DNA from: Riptortus pedestris
Lineage: Eukaryota > Arthropoda > Insecta > Hemiptera > Alydidae
NCBI GenBank assembly: GCA_019009955.1
Contig: CM032228.1
Location: 3,420,001 to 3,484,000 of the forward strand
Reading direction: 5' to 3'
Length of the DNA stretch: 64,000 nucleotides
A program made the translations under genes and the position numbers. This document shows, one piece after another, positions 1 through 32,563 of the stretch; within the stretch, counting starts at the first letter, position 1, and each line of letters begins with the position of its first letter. The notes beneath the pieces were generated by a model, which was not told where the DNA came from, did no database searches, and was given only the letters and a program-made list of their open reading frames with translations.

Positions 1-19910
<19,910 letters not shown>

Positions 19911-19944
19911 CTGAAAAAAAGAAAAACAAATAAATTTTTGAATC

Positions 19945-20166
19945 AAATTATTTATTAATGTCCATTTTTTGTAACTAAGGCTAATTGGGACGAGTTATCT
20001 ACAGGTTACCACCCTTTTCTAGCCAGGGTGGGACTATGGATTTTATTTAATGAATTCCGTCACTAAATAAATTCTTTTGCCCAGGCAGGAATCGAACTCG
20101 CCACTCTTGGTTTACCACGTGAGATAAAGGCCAACGCTTTAACTCACATGGCTAATCTGAGCCCCA
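19945..20166 (-). mobile_element. SINE A copy beside the zinc-finger exon 1 acceptor
   Basis: Full-length minus copy: tail tttattaatgtccatttttt, then ggacgagttatctacaggtt, box-B region gaatcgaactcgccactc (reverse of GAGTTCGATTC), and head ...atggctaatctgagcccc. Its tail end lies about 35 bp from the exon-1 splice acceptor. Confidence 0.8.
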
Positions 20167-21057
20167 AAAACAAATAATATATATGCAAGAAGAACTTGAA
20201 GTTTATTAATCGAAATGTATAGCAGCTCAACTCCCTTTTCTAAAGCAAAGGGTTCTATTCAGTGGATAAAATTTTTCCATTTGAATGATATGTGAGATAA
20301 AACAGAAATAATCATACAAAACTAAATTTGAGAAATAACTAAGTAAGAAACTCAAATAAATGAAATACCGATGGTTTCTTAAGCACGGTACAATTAAAAA
20401 AAAAATCGTTAGGTGAACCTGGACATGCCATAGAGATTTGGTGGTAGCTGGTTATATACATTCGGTGCCATATTCTGCTGGAATTTCAGACTATTATCAA
20501 TTACCTCAGAATGCACGAGATAAATAGGCAGAAGGCCAATCTTGAATCCCAGTCACCTCACAACTAAGTAAAACTCCATGGGCTTTTCACTTCTAGCCGT
20601 CCCCCCTCCACCCCAAACTAGGGAAATCCTACTAGACCATCCAGAACCCTCTCATGTTTATAATTGTCTCAAAAATGTCAATTAATTATTCCAAGCTAAA
20701 TATTATACACTAATCGAAGTTTAATTTTAATGACATATCTTTTCAGTTCATATAATAGCTCTTGTAGCCCCATAGAAATAATGTTTCTTAACCGGAACCA
20801 AATACCTCTTACATCTTCTTGAAATGTTTTGTTTTGAAGACAATGTACTTCGTATAAAAGGGTTCCTTTTCTTGGAGAATATTGTCTTCTTAATCCAAGT
20901 CATTTGTTTGATTTAGAAAGTGCTTTTGTTGCAAGTCTTCAAAATGTGAGTGGTTTAATTCCTCTAAGATAGCTCTTTAAGACTGGCTACAGTGTTGTAG
21001 TGATAACAAGAGATGAGAAGCACGTTTCCGGGACTCGGCCGAGAGTTTGAGGTTTCT

Positions 21058-21110
<53 letters not shown>
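21058..21110 (+). repeat. (TA)n microsatellite
   Basis: About 25 TA units followed by a short GT tract. Confidence 0.95.
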
Positions 21111-21112
<2 letters not shown>

Positions 21113-22056
21113 GTGTGAGTGAACACTCACTCGAGTGTGTATTAGCAAGATTCAGAGTTTTATGTAAATAGTCACATTCAACAGCTTATATTTTATACAA
21201 ACTTCAATTATTTAAAATTGATTTTATACCTATTTTATTTTAATTATTTATTTATTCATTGTTTAAATATTTTATGAATGATTTCCCTTTTGTTCAATTT
21301 GATTCTGTTTCGAATTTCAGTTTTGTCCCTTCTTTTGAATTTTGTCTTTATGTTTGTTCCCTTGTTATGTATTTTGTTCTATGTTGTATTCCATTTCTGT
21401 TCTTTTTCTATTTGTATTTTCCATTTCTTTTTTGGATCTATTTCTGATTTTGTGTTCCTTTTCTGTTTTTGTGTTCCATTTCCATTTAATTTTGTTGGTT
21501 TTTTGTTTTTTAACTTATGAACCTTTTGTTTTGAGCAACACCGCCACAGCTGCGAAGCTTCAATAAATAAGTAGCATTTGGTGATATTTTGTAATGACGG
21601 AACCATTTTCCCAGCTATTTTCATTCTGCAAAGTTGACAAATGCATTAACTCTGAAGATTTTCTAAATTTTCTTTAGAGCATTTCAACAGTGTCACCAAC
21701 AATAGTTGGCCCGAGACAACTTGCACAATCTGTGTTTTAGTGTAAAAGTTAAATAGTAATAAAAGCAGACATTATGATGTGTTAATAATATGAAGTGGTA
21801 ATAACTGATAATAAAATGCACCAAACCAACTGACTCTTTGATGATAAATGTACGAAAAAGAATGGCTGAGGTAATTCGTATTGCAGTCCCAACTAATGAG
21901 ACTATTTGAATGTTATGAACTGAGATAAAAGAAGAATTATCAAGTATTGACAGCTTAAGAAATTTTATGAGCTTAAACAGCCACAATTAGTAAGTACAAA
22001 TGTACTTGAACCAAAGCTGAAAACGTGGCCAAATGGCTAAACTATCTATCAAAAAA

Positions 22057-22092
22057 CAGGGACTCCGTAAACTAAGCAGATTTCCCAAGTGC
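22057..22092 (-). mobile_element. Family-1 element, 3' end scrap
   Basis: cagggactccgtaaactaag + cagatttccca matches the inverted 3' end of family 1 (...TGGGAAATCTGCTTAGTTTACGCAG...). Only about 35 bp survive. Confidence 0.6.
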
Positions 22093-22368
22093 TGGTATAA
22101 CAGAAATGTGATCTCATCTCACCTCATATTATTATTGTATTTCTATGTAAAAACAACCGATGAGCCAAAGGAAGCTGAAAACTAGAAAGTATGAATAACT
22201 TGCTTAGTACTTGAGTTACAAAAAAATGCATAGAACAACAATTGTTGATAATGAATAGTTTAACAAGATTTGTTCTATTACATTTTATATCACACTCATA
22301 ATAATGAGGATATTTCAAATTTTCAATTGGCCCTCTGCAAGTCCTTCCAATCTCCTAAACCAACTTTG

Positions 22369-23887
22369 CCATGCTGAGAGGGCCCTTCTATATGGAGCTG
22401 GAGCGCCATGCTGAGGGGGCCCTTCTATATGGAGCTGGAGCGCCATGCTGAGAGGGCCCTTCTATATGGAGCTGGAGCGCCATGCTGAGAGGGCCCTTCT
22501 ATATGGAGCTGGAGCGCCATGCTGAGGGGGCCCTTCTATATGGAGCTGGAGCGCCATGCTGAGAGGGCCCTTCTATATGGAGCTGGAGCGCCATGCTGAG
22601 AGGGCCCTTCTATATGGAGCTGGAGCGCCATGCTGAGGGGGCCCTTCTATATGGAGCTGGAGCGCCATGCTGAGGGGGCCCTTCTCTATGGAGCTGGAGC
22701 GCCATGCTGAGGGGGCCCTTCTATATGGCGCTGGAGCGCCATGCTGAGAGGGCCCTTCTATATGGAGCTGGAGCGCCATGCTGAGGGGGCCCTTCTATAT
22801 GGAGCTGGAGCGCCATGCTGAGAGGGCCCTTCTATATGGAGCTGGAGCGCCATGCTGAGAGGGCCCTTCTATATGGAGCTGGAGCGCCATGCTGAGGGGG
22901 CCCTTCTATATGGAGCTGGAGCGCCATGCTGAGAGGGCCCTTCTATATGGAGCTGGAGCGCCATGCTGAGGGGGCCCTTCTATATGGAGCTGGAGCGCCA
23001 TGCTGAGGGGGCCCTTCTATATGGAGCTGGAGCGCCATGCTGAGGGGGCCCTTCTATATGGAGCTGGAGCGCCATGCTGAGAGGGCCCTTCTATATGGAG
23101 CTGGAGCGCCATGCTGAGAGGGCCCTTCTATATGGAGCTGGAGCGCCATGCTGAGTGGGCCCTTCTATATGGAGCTGGAGCGCCATGCTGAGAGGGCCCT
23201 TCTATATGGAGCTGGAGCGCCATGCTGAGTGGGCCCTTCTATATGGAGCTGGAGCGCCATGCTGAGAGGGCCCTTCTATATGGAGGTGGAGCGCCCTGCT
23301 GAGGGGGCCCTTCTATATGGAGCTGGAGCGCCATGCTGAGGGGGCCCTTCTATATGGAGCTGGAGCGCCATGCTGAGGGGGCCCTTCTATATGGAGCTGG
23401 AGCGCCATGCTGAGGGGGCCCTTCTATCTGGAGCTCGAGCGCCATGCTGAGAGGGCCCTTCTATATGGAGCTGGAGCGCCATGCTGAGGGGGCCCTTCTA
23501 TATGGAGCTGGAGCGCCATGCTGAGAGGGCCCTTCTATATGGAGCTGGAGCGCCATGCTGAGAGGGCCCTTCTATATGGAGCTGGAGCGCCATGCTGAGA
23601 GGGCCCTTCTATATGGAGCTGGAGCGCCATTCTGAGAGGGCCCTTCTATATGGAGCTGGAGCGCCATGCTGAGGGGGCCCTTCTATATGGAGCTGGAGCG
23701 CCATGCTGAGAGGGCCCTTCTATATGGAGCTGGAGCGCCATGCTGAGAGGGCCCTTCTATATGGAGCTGGAGCGCCATGCTGAGAGGGCCCTTCTATATG
23801 GAGCTGGAGCGCCATGCTGAGAGGGCCCTTCTATATGGAGCTGGAGCGCCATGCTGAGAGGGCCCTTCTATATGGAGCTGGAGCGCC
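22369..23887 (+). repeat. 37-bp minisatellite, 41 copies
   Basis: Unit CCATGCTGAG(A/G)GGGCCCTTC + TATATGGAGCTGGAGCG, 37 bp throughout. The main variation is AGAGGG versus AGGGGG, with rare AGTGGG. Each unit carries a GGGCCC palindrome. Because 37 is not a multiple of three, any frame cycles through three readings; the open frames seen on either strand are artefacts. There are no unique spacers between units. Confidence 0.97.
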
Positions 23888-26337
23888 TTACTCACAGACT
23901 GGCCAGCTCTGTTTCATTATATGCAATTATAACTTAATCTTGTTTAATTATTTGTGTCTGAAGATAGAGAAAGAGACAGACACGGATATAAGCACACATC
24001 TCCCAAATGGGTATGCATACATACATTTATTTCATTGTTTCTTCTATATATTTTAATTTATTTTATTTTTTTGTAATAATCTACTATTATATTTGTTTTT
24101 CTTCCTTTCTTTTTAGACTTAGTTAATCATCTGAATACCATTAATTTATTTTTTAATGTTTGTTCATAGCAAAGGTATATATACCTGATTAATTGTTACT
24201 CGGGTATTTTTGTTTTAATCTTTTATTTAATCGTATTATTAATAAAAACTTGATTTCCAGTGCTAGTTATTTTTAAGTATATAAATAAAACTCATAATCC
24301 TAGAAATTAAATTAGAGCTAAAACTAAAAAAAAAAACTAAATTATTCCTCTAGAATAACTGAATAATTCCTTTAATAGGCCTGAGGGCCCTTAGAATCTT
24401 TAGTACTTTTTGGTTTTCAGATTCCAACAGAGCCAACAGTTCTGAACCCATTTTGGCTAGATTCAGCTTGACATCTGTACATATCTCGCAGTTTGCCTTA
24501 TAATGTGGACATTTCATATTTGGGATTCTTGTCAAGTCCAGTTTTGCACCTCCCCTTTTGATCGAAATTGACTAAGAGGGAGGGGAGTTTTAGAGCAAGA
24601 AAATAAAAATTTCGAATTTCTCCATACTAAAGAAATTCAAAAAATTTAAATGCAACCTTTTTTAGTTATTAGATCTATGGCATTTCCAAACCGATGCATA
24701 TTGCGTATCGATTTTTATTGTAATAATTTAAATGAAATGCACCCAAATATTGTTTTTAACTTTATTAAATAGGAATGCAAGGAAATCATGTAATGCACCC
24801 ATCATATTTTTTTTTTAAGTTAAGTGAGAAATGAGACAGAGATGTCACAAATAAGTATAGGTTCTCTCCCATTGACAAGGGCCGAGGCTTTTCTTTTCTA
24901 TTTGTCAGACCATTGAAATAAGCAGTTTTATAATATAATGAATTCCGGGAGTCACAGCCTACCAAACTTTCTCAGATGCAATTGAGGTTTGCTACTAATC
25001 CGAGGCCGAGGTCGCTGATCTTGATCCCGCCATTCCCCATGTTATCATGCAATACCCATTTTTTATAACAAGTCATGAGATTACTGAAAATTGATTCAGT
25101 TTTACTCTGCAACCTCCATGAAGAGTCAATATTATATCATTCATATTTGCCAAGATCAGTCAGTCTTTTCCTGCCTGATATAGAATAGCGTCAACTAAAG
25201 CCATTAATTGATCATCATATATAGTTTCTACTTTCCGACAGGATTCATTTTCAAGACTTGATTAGCAGATGAAACCAAAAGAACCACCGAGAAGTTATTT
25301 CACCCAGTACATCATCGCCAAACATCAAACTGATGGTTAGAGAAAGTGAACATTTTTTATATTGGCAGTACAAAAGCTACACAAAAAGAATATTTCACAA
25401 TAAACTGATCGAAACAGCTTGAAAATTACAAATGTCTAAAGACAATTTTAGTAGATACTGTGATAGTTCTTGTAAACATAATAAATGGATTTTTTCTTCA
25501 GTTATTTAATCGAAATAAATACATCTGGGATTTCAAAGCCAATTCCAATATATTACTTAGCTAGATCTCAGGATATAAGTAGAACTCAGCTTGCCACCTT
25601 CTTTCCGATGACATCCAATGAATCCTTATCCAGTAGAAACATATTAAAACATCTATGTTTGTATTTGAATAACAATTGCATATTATAGATTTGAAGGAAT
25701 AGCAAGGTAGTGTGGACAGTATTTTGCCACTAGCTGGACTAACATATCATAAAACAAACAAACTGTTTAAATTAATATTCTCAGCCAGAAATTTTCTTAC
25801 ATGGTAGAGTTTCAAACAAGATCGTCGAAAGGCATCTGATAATACAAGATAAATGAATATAAAATAATAAAAGATAAATGAAAATAGTTCTGAGTTACAA
25901 AAGTATCTTTTCAGGGTTTGTTGTCTTCATCTAGGATCGATATAGTTTTACCATTTGTTTGTTCTTTTTGTCTACATCTTTTAATGAGTTGACATAAATT
26001 TATGAAAATTGGAATTCGTTTGTACCCTAAAATTCTTCATTGTTATTAATTTCACATTCAAAATCATTTTACTCTTAAATATGGAAGTTTGGGAACCTTT
26101 TGTGGTGCTCACGTTGTAATATATCATTAAAAGGCAGAGGAAGTTGTCACTTTCCTATGTAATTAAAATGAAAATATCACAGTTAATATACCTTAAAGGG
26201 CATATTGTCCCTCTATTTATAGTAAGTATTTTACCTTATTTTCTTTAATTATTGATTGTTAATGATAACGACTAATCACTCATTCACATAAAAAGGTACT
26301 ATACAACAGATCAAAGCTCAGCCACTTTTTCTAAACA

Positions 26338-26500
26338 CCGGTGGTGAGTTTGATTTGTGCCTGGGCTATAGGAATTTATTTATTAGCAAACTCATTAAAT
26401 AAAATCCTTAGTCCCACCCTGGCTAGAAAACGCTGGTAACCTGTCGACAATTAACCATTGTAACAAAAAGTGGACGTTAATAAGTAATAATAAACCACAA
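26338..26500 (+). mobile_element. SINE A copy, 5'-truncated
   Basis: Reads ggtggtgagtttgatttgtg, then aatttatttattagcaaac, ccttagtcccaccctggctag, ggtaacctgtcgacaatt and the tail ggacgttaataagtaataat. The tRNA-like head before box B is missing. Confidence 0.7.
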
Positions 26501-27911
26501 AAAAAAAAGGACATTAAAGCAGAAATATTAAAAATAATATCGATAATAACATAATCTCTGTACATGCTTAATCGCAAATCGGTGAAATGAAGAAATTTAA
26601 GCAGCTAGTCATCTGCATATGTTGTAAAAAAAGGTCAACACTAATTTATTCATTATACCTACCAAATATTTATGAATTAGCAAAAAAATACATCACTTTA
26701 AATAAAGTTCACAATTAGTCAAGGAATGGTATTGACATTTTACAGAAGAAAATATTATTTGTACTTTTGTTTTTCCTTTACATTTAATATGTAAGAATAA
26801 TTGACAGTTTTCAACTAGATTTCCTTCGGCACACAACTATTACAAAATTGGTTTCGATCATTACATCCTATATAGTGAGCAGCCAAGACAAGCCAACATT
26901 CATTGATAATCATATCTGAATGCTTATATTTAGGCAAAAGAAGTAAATAATCAGCATAAATTGTTTTGTAATCGATTATTCTATCGAGTGAATAACAGTT
27001 TAACATTAGTCAAGCTATATCAATAAAATATAATGCAAATTAAACCTCATGTTAATACATTCAACTGAATCGACCATTAAAAATGTGCAGTATTAGTTAA
27101 TATAGGTAAATTTGTCACGATTTTAATAAAATGCTTTCAAATCGAAAAAGATTTGGAATTTCTCCATAAACAACTGTCATGTCAGATATGAGGTGATATT
27201 GTTTTTACCAAAAATGGAAGTAAACAAACTGGTGTTATATTACAAAAGTAGTAAAAGGAACTGTATTAACAAAAAGCAGGATTAGGAATAAGTAAGATAA
27301 ACAACAAAAGCAAGTTGTTCTCAACCAAAATTTAATTGGAACAATCTTTTTACTTAAACGCAAAATAACACATTCATATACAACTGAATATCCAATAGCA
27401 AACTAATCATTAGTATTCAAACGGTCAAAGAAACACAGGATTCATTATTGAATTAGTAATAACGTCTCTCATAACTTTATTTACCATTAAAATATATATA
27501 ATAACCTGCAACTGTGGACGGATTTATTATGAACGATTTACTTTCTAGATCTAACATTGGCAACATTAAGTGCTTTATTTAAATAAAATAACATATCTTT
27601 ATGCCTAACCATTATTAAAAATTCAGCCCATTATTATTAGGCCACTGTCAAAATCACGAGACAAAACAAAGGGCCAGCCCTTATCATCGTTAATTACATT
27701 CCTCCAAAGGCAGGCTTGCCACTTTTGATAACAAACAAATATTCAATCGGTTCTATTATCACTCCTATAGTTAATTCTTGATACAACCTTAGAAAACTAC
27801 ATACATGATTTGGCATAATTATCTATCATTTTAACTTCAATCCAGCAAACAAAATTCGATTCAAATAAAAGGGGGGGGGATTCACTTTAAAAACTGGGTT
27901 ATTATTAACTA

Positions 27912-27999
27912 TTTCAGATATTGAGGTCATACTCATGACGCGATTTTCGAAAAATGTCTTCAAGTTCTACGTAGGAGATGACAAAAATGAAGTCCAAAA

Positions 28000-28063
<64 letters not shown>

Positions 28064-28515
28064 CTGTTAATGTCTGTCTTTGTCTAGCGGTCTCAATTTT
28101 TTGTTGATCATTACCAAACTCGATATTTAAACGTTTTATGTAAAGAGACAGATCAAGTTCGTTAATGACTAAAATGGGCCAGTGGGGGGGGGGGGTTGGA
28201 GGTTCGAAATATCTCTGATACCATACGTCGGATCAAAACATTGTATAAAACCAAACCCCCACTCCGATTACTCGTCATATTAATAAAAAGCTTTTATATC
28301 ATGAAAAACTTCATTTCAAGGTTAAATACCAAATATTGTTTTCATTCAACTTCTAACTTGTGAGATATATGCAACTACGTTCTATAGATCCCTCCCCTTC
28401 TTTTGTTCTTGAATTACTAAAATTTGAGCGATTGAAATAAAAATTATTCTGATTCATTATAAATTACAGCACTAGCTATAGTAAAAAAGTAATTTTCAAT
28501 AAAATTAATATTTTA
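27912..28515 (+). mobile_element. Family-1 element copy, 3' side replaced by family 2
   Basis: Reads atattgaggtcatactcatg, the (TA)n at 28004-28058, tgtctgttaatgtctg, a G run at about 28183-28196, caaatattgttttcattcaa and gattcattataaattacag. It stops where family-2 sequence (actagcgggccagacagacg) begins at 28516. Confidence 0.8.
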
Positions 28516-28732
28516 CTAGCGGGCCAGACAGACGTTGTCCTGCATGATATTTCAAGCGACTAGGATATTAAATTTAATAATATTATGTTTAAAACAAAAG
28601 CTACTTTTAATAACAAAAGAACAACAACATTTGTTATGTGCACGTGTGCCTAAAAACAAATAGAAAATAAAATATCGCGAATTTTATATTCAGACCTCCC
28701 GTATAACCCCAACTCCCGTTCGAACCTAAAAA

Positions 28733-28790
<58 letters not shown>
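28516..28790 (+). mobile_element. Interspersed family 2 copy
   Basis: Starts tactagcgggccagacagac and contains acatttgttatgtgcacgtg, aaaacaaatagaaaataaaa and cagacctcccgtataacccc, matching 4588-4680. A (TA)n tract at 28738-28786 ends the piece. Confidence 0.65.
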
Positions 28791-28791
<1 letters not shown>

Positions 28792-29177
28792 TGTGGTCGG
28801 GTACAGTTCGGATTAGTTCGGCCATATCCGTCATTCTTCGGCTCAGGTGAGAGGCTTGTTTTAACCTTACCTGTCGTTTCTAACCTTACCTTACCTTCCC
28901 TACTTTGTGATATTTATGCAAATACGTTCTGTTCATCCGCCCCCCCCCCTCTTTAGTTCTTGGACTACTAAAATTTGAGTTATTAAAATATATATTATTC
29001 TTACAATTCAGTAGCCGTTTCAGTTTGGAATTTATTTTAATTAACTGAAAGATTTCTCATTACCGTTCGTATTTAATCATGGTGGTGTTGTGTTACCAGT
29101 ATGCAGATTTCTCTATTGTTAAACTTCACAATAGAGTAAAACTTCCGTGGGAAATCTGCTTAGTTTACGCAGCTCCT
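28791..29177 (+). mobile_element. Family-1 element, 3' part
   Basis: From acatgtggtcgggtacagtt through a C run (about 28941-28950), tagttcttggactactaaaa and gtatgcagatttctctattg to gtgggaaatctgcttagttt + acgcag. The hairpin tail is cut short (cgcagctcct). Confidence 0.8.
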
Positions 29178-29194
29178 TTAATTTAAACAATTTT

Positions 29195-29337
29195 ATGTTA
29201 TTTTAATTTTAGGCCTCTCTTACGACCCCCAATTCTGCTGCATCTGCCGGGCTGATTTGTGACGCTAAACCATCCAGGGCGTCACCAAAACGCCTACAAA
29301 AAAAATAATTCAAATCGGTCCAGCCGTTTAGGAGGAG
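29195..29337 (+). mobile_element. Family 2 fragment between family-1 pieces
   Basis: ttttaggcctctcttacgac, ccaattctgctgcatctgcc and the tail aattcaaatcggtccagccg + tttaggagg match the 3' half of family 2 with divergence. Confidence 0.5.
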
Positions 29338-29530
29338 TTGGCAGACCTGTTAGTTTACAATTCAGGCTCTTTCCGTTGGCTGGTGATGACTGAAAGATTT
29401 CTCATTACCGTTTCTATTTATTCACTTAATATTCACGGCGTTGTTAAATGTTACCAGTATGTAGATTATCTATTGTAGAACTTCACGATGGAAATAAGCT
29501 AAGTTTACGCAGCCCCTGCGTGACGGACTT
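29338..29530 (+). mobile_element. Family-1 element, 3' part, directly before next copy
   Basis: From gttggcagacctgttagttt to the complete tail acgcagcccctgcgtgacgg + ac. Only a T run separates it from the AGCAG start of the next copy at 29537. Confidence 0.82.
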
Positions 29531-29536
29531 TTTTTT

Positions 29537-29654
29537 AGCAGATTTCCCTTAAGGGAAATCAGCTATTGAGGTTGTACTCATGACGCGATTTTCGAAAAAT
29601 TTCTTCAAATGACCATCGATCCTACCCAGGAGATCACGAAAATGAGGTCCGTTC

Positions 29655-29726
<72 letters not shown>

Positions 29727-30349
29727 CTGTTAACGCTCTAGCGGTCGCAATTTTTGTTTGATCGTTACGAAACTCGATAGTTAATCGTTTTATGTAAAAA
29801 GACAGATCAAGTTCGTTAATGGCTAAAATCGGACTGGAGGGAGGGGGGGGGTTTAGAGGGGGATTTTCGAAAATTCAAAATATCTCCGTTATTATACATC
29901 GGATCAAAAAATTGTATAGAACCAATCTTATTGCAAATTAAATTTACTATAAATATTGTTATATACATTTATTCTCTATCTTGAATATTAACGGAGATAT
30001 TTGCATTTTTATGAAGTCTGTGGTCGGGTATAGTTCGGATTAGATCGGCCATTTCCGTCGGCTCAGGTGGGAGGTTTCTTCTAACCTTTGTTACTTTGTG
30101 AGATTTATGCAAATACTTTCTGTTCATCCGCCCCCCCCCCCTTCATTAGTTCTTGGACTACTGAAATTTTAGTTATTTAAATATAAATTATTATTCCAAT
30201 TCAGAAGCCGTTTCAGTTGGGAATTTATTTTAATTAACTGAAAGATTTCTCATTATCTAATCACGGTGGGGTTGTGGTTGGTATTGTGTTACCAGTATGC
30301 AGATTTCTCTATTGTAAAACTTCACAGGGGAAATCTGCTTAGTTTACGT
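29537..30349 (+). mobile_element. Family-1 element, long copy (813 bp)
   Basis: Starts agcagatttcccttaagggaaatcagct (subterminal palindrome), then attgaggttgtactcatgac, caaatgaccatcgatcctac, (TA)n 29660-29722, acgctctagcggtcgcaatt, a G run at 29842-29850, a C run at 30131-30141 and gcagatttctctattgtaaa. It ends ggggaaatctgcttagttta + cg, lacking the hairpin tail. A T run and the next copy follow. Confidence 0.85.
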
Positions 30350-30354
30350 TTTTT

Positions 30355-30442
30355 TTTAGCTATTGAGGTCGTACTCATGACGCGAGTTTCGAAAAAATTT
30401 CTTCAAGTCCTACCCAGGAGATGACGAAGATGAGGTCCGTTC

Positions 30443-30505
<63 letters not shown>

Positions 30506-30936
30506 TATATATATATATTTGTCTGTTAACGCTCTAACGGTCGCAATTTTCGCTTGATCGTTACCAAACTCGACATTAAAACGTTTTATGTAAAAATAAA
30601 GATCAAGTTCGTTAATGGCCGAAATCGGACCAATGGAAGGGGGGGGGGGGGGTTATAGGGGAGGTTTTTCGAAAATTCGAAATATCTCCGTTACTATACG
30701 TCGGATCGAAAAATTATATTGAATTAATCTTATTGCAAATTAAATTTACTATAAATAATGTTATATACATGTATTCTGTATCTTGAATATTAACCGAGAT
30801 ATTTGCATTTTTCTGTTTCCGTCAAGAGCTAGTCGGGCCGTTCCTGTAACTGTTTGGCTCTCTATTCTGAAATGTCTCTAAAGTAAAACTTCACGTGGGA
30901 AATCTGCTTAGTTTACGCAGCCCCTGCGTGACGGAC
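30355..30936 (+). mobile_element. Family-1 element copy, third in head-to-tail series
   Basis: Starts within the 5' end (agctattgaggtcgtactca) and contains (TA)n 30449-30518, a G run at 30638-30651 and accgagatatttgcattttt. It ends with the full tail gcagcccctgcgtgacggac. A decayed 3'-end piece of another copy follows at about 30960-31055 (cacgtgggaaatctgctgaa...cgtgacgggc). Confidence 0.82.
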
Positions 30937-31100
30937 TTTTATTTACTCAAATATTAAACGAGTTTTTAGCACTTTGTTTTCAGTCTTGAGTGAAGCCCTC
31001 ACTAACGCACGTGGGAAATCTGCTGAATTTACTCAACTCCTTCGTGACGGGCTATTTTGCTACTTGCTGTTGACGGGATCAAATTGAAATCCCCCCCCCC

Positions 31101-32374
31101 CACCCCTAGGGATAAAGTATTCCTCTTACTAGGGTTGGATGCCGACTATCCTATTGATGGCATCCGCGCCTACACCAAGACAATACCGGACCTTCACAGC
31201 AAAGGGCACCCCTAGGGATAAAGTATTCACCTTACTAGGGTTGGATGCCGACTATCCTATTGATGGCATCCTCGCCTACACAAGGACAATACCGGACCTT
31301 CACAGCAAAGGGCACCCCTAGGGATAAAGTATTCCTCTTACTAGGGTTGGATGCCGACTATCCTATTGATGGCATCCTCGCCTACACAAGGACAATACCG
31401 CACCTTCACAGCAAAGGGCACCCCTAGGGATAAAGTATTCCTCTTACTAGGGTTGGATGCCGACTATCCTATTGATGGCATCCTCGCCTACACAAGGACA
31501 ATACCGCACCTTCACAGCAAAGGGCACCCCTAGGGATAAAGTATTCCTCTTACTAGGGTTGGATGCCGACTATCCTATTGATGGCATCCTCGCCTACACA
31601 AAGACAATACCGCACCTTCACAGCAAAGGGCAACCCTAGGGATAAAGTATTCCTCTTACTAGGGTTTGGATGCCGACTATCCTATTGATGGCATCCTCGC
31701 CTACACAAGGAACAATACCGCCCCTGCACCGCAAAGGGCACCCCTAGGGATAAAGTATTCCTCTTACTAGGGTTGGATGCCGACTATCCTATTGATGGCA
31801 TCCTCGCCTACACAAGGACACTACCGCACCTTCACAGCAAAGGGCACCCCTAGGGATAAAGTATTCCTCTTACTAGGGTTGGATGCCGACTATCCTATTG
31901 ATGGCATCCTCGCCTACACTAAGACACTACCGCACCTTCACAGCAAAGGGCACCCCAATGGAGAAATTATTCCTCTTGATAGGGTTGGATGCCGACTATC
32001 CTATTGATGGCATCCTCGCCTACACAAAGACAATACCGGACCTTCACAGCAAAGGGCATCCCTAGGGATAAAGTATTCCTCTTACTAGGGTTGGATGCCG
32101 ACTATCCTATTGATGGCATCCGCGCCTACACCAAGACAATACCGGACCTTCACAGCAAAGGGCACCCCTAGGGATAAAGTATTCCTCTTACTAGGGTTGG
32201 ATGCCGACTATCCTATTGATGGCATCCTCGCCTACACAAAGACAATACCGGACCTTCACAGCAAAGGGCAACCATTGGGATATAGTATTCCTCTTACTAG
32301 GGTTGGATGCCGACTATCCTATTGATGGCATCCGCGCCTACACCAAGACAATACCGGACCTTCACAGCAAAGGG
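31101..32374 (+). repeat. 106-bp tandem array within ORF1, 12 copies
   Basis: The unit begins CACCCCTAGGGATAAAGTAT and includes GGTTGGATGCCGACTATCCT and GGACCTTCACAGCAAAGGGC. The last copy runs without a break into ORF1 coding sequence (GHPNCVLKVKCVRC), so the array grew from an ORF1 segment (LLGLDADYPIDGI...DLHSKGHP). 106 is not a multiple of three and each unit ends CACCCCTAG, so every copy closes the frame. Two copies carry small insertions. Confidence 0.93.
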
Positions 32375-32563
32375 CACCCCAATTGCGTACTTAAAGTAAA
32401 GTGCGTCCGATGTTTAGAAAACCACTTTGCACGCGAGTGCAACAGACAGACTGATAAACTGAAGTGTGCCAATTGCGAAGGCGCACACCCCGCCTCTTAC
32501 AGGCAGTGTCCCACGGCTCGAGCTGCTAGCAAAGAGCCAAGGTTCCGGACAGCCCCCAGTTAG
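32290..32563 (+). pseudogene. Non-LTR ORF1 (Gag-like) C-terminal part with zinc knuckles
   Basis: Reads LLLGLDADYPIDGIRAYTKT, then KCVRCLENHFARECNRQTDK and LKCANCEGAHPASYRQCPTA, stopping after RTAPS. The C-x2-C-x4-H-x4-C knuckle, followed by CANCEGAHPASYRQC (H and spacing as in CCHC), is the nucleic-acid-binding end of Jockey/R1-type ORF1 proteins. Upstream ORF1 is replaced by the tandem array. Confidence 0.85.

Noticed and set aside
22369..23887. CRISPR-like regular array
   Set aside because: Units are contiguous with no unique spacers, and the genome is eukaryotic. It is a minisatellite; the same applies to 44169-47517, 47712-48198 and 31101-32374.
24350..24535. Short minus frame with CPHYKANCEIC, considered as an exon
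   Set aside because: No flanking splice partner and no recognised family; 61 codons can arise by chance.
31139..32325. Ladder of 60-76-codon frames beginning MPTILLMAS
   Set aside because: Each is the same two out-of-phase readings of the 106-bp unit, which derives from an ORF1 segment in another frame.
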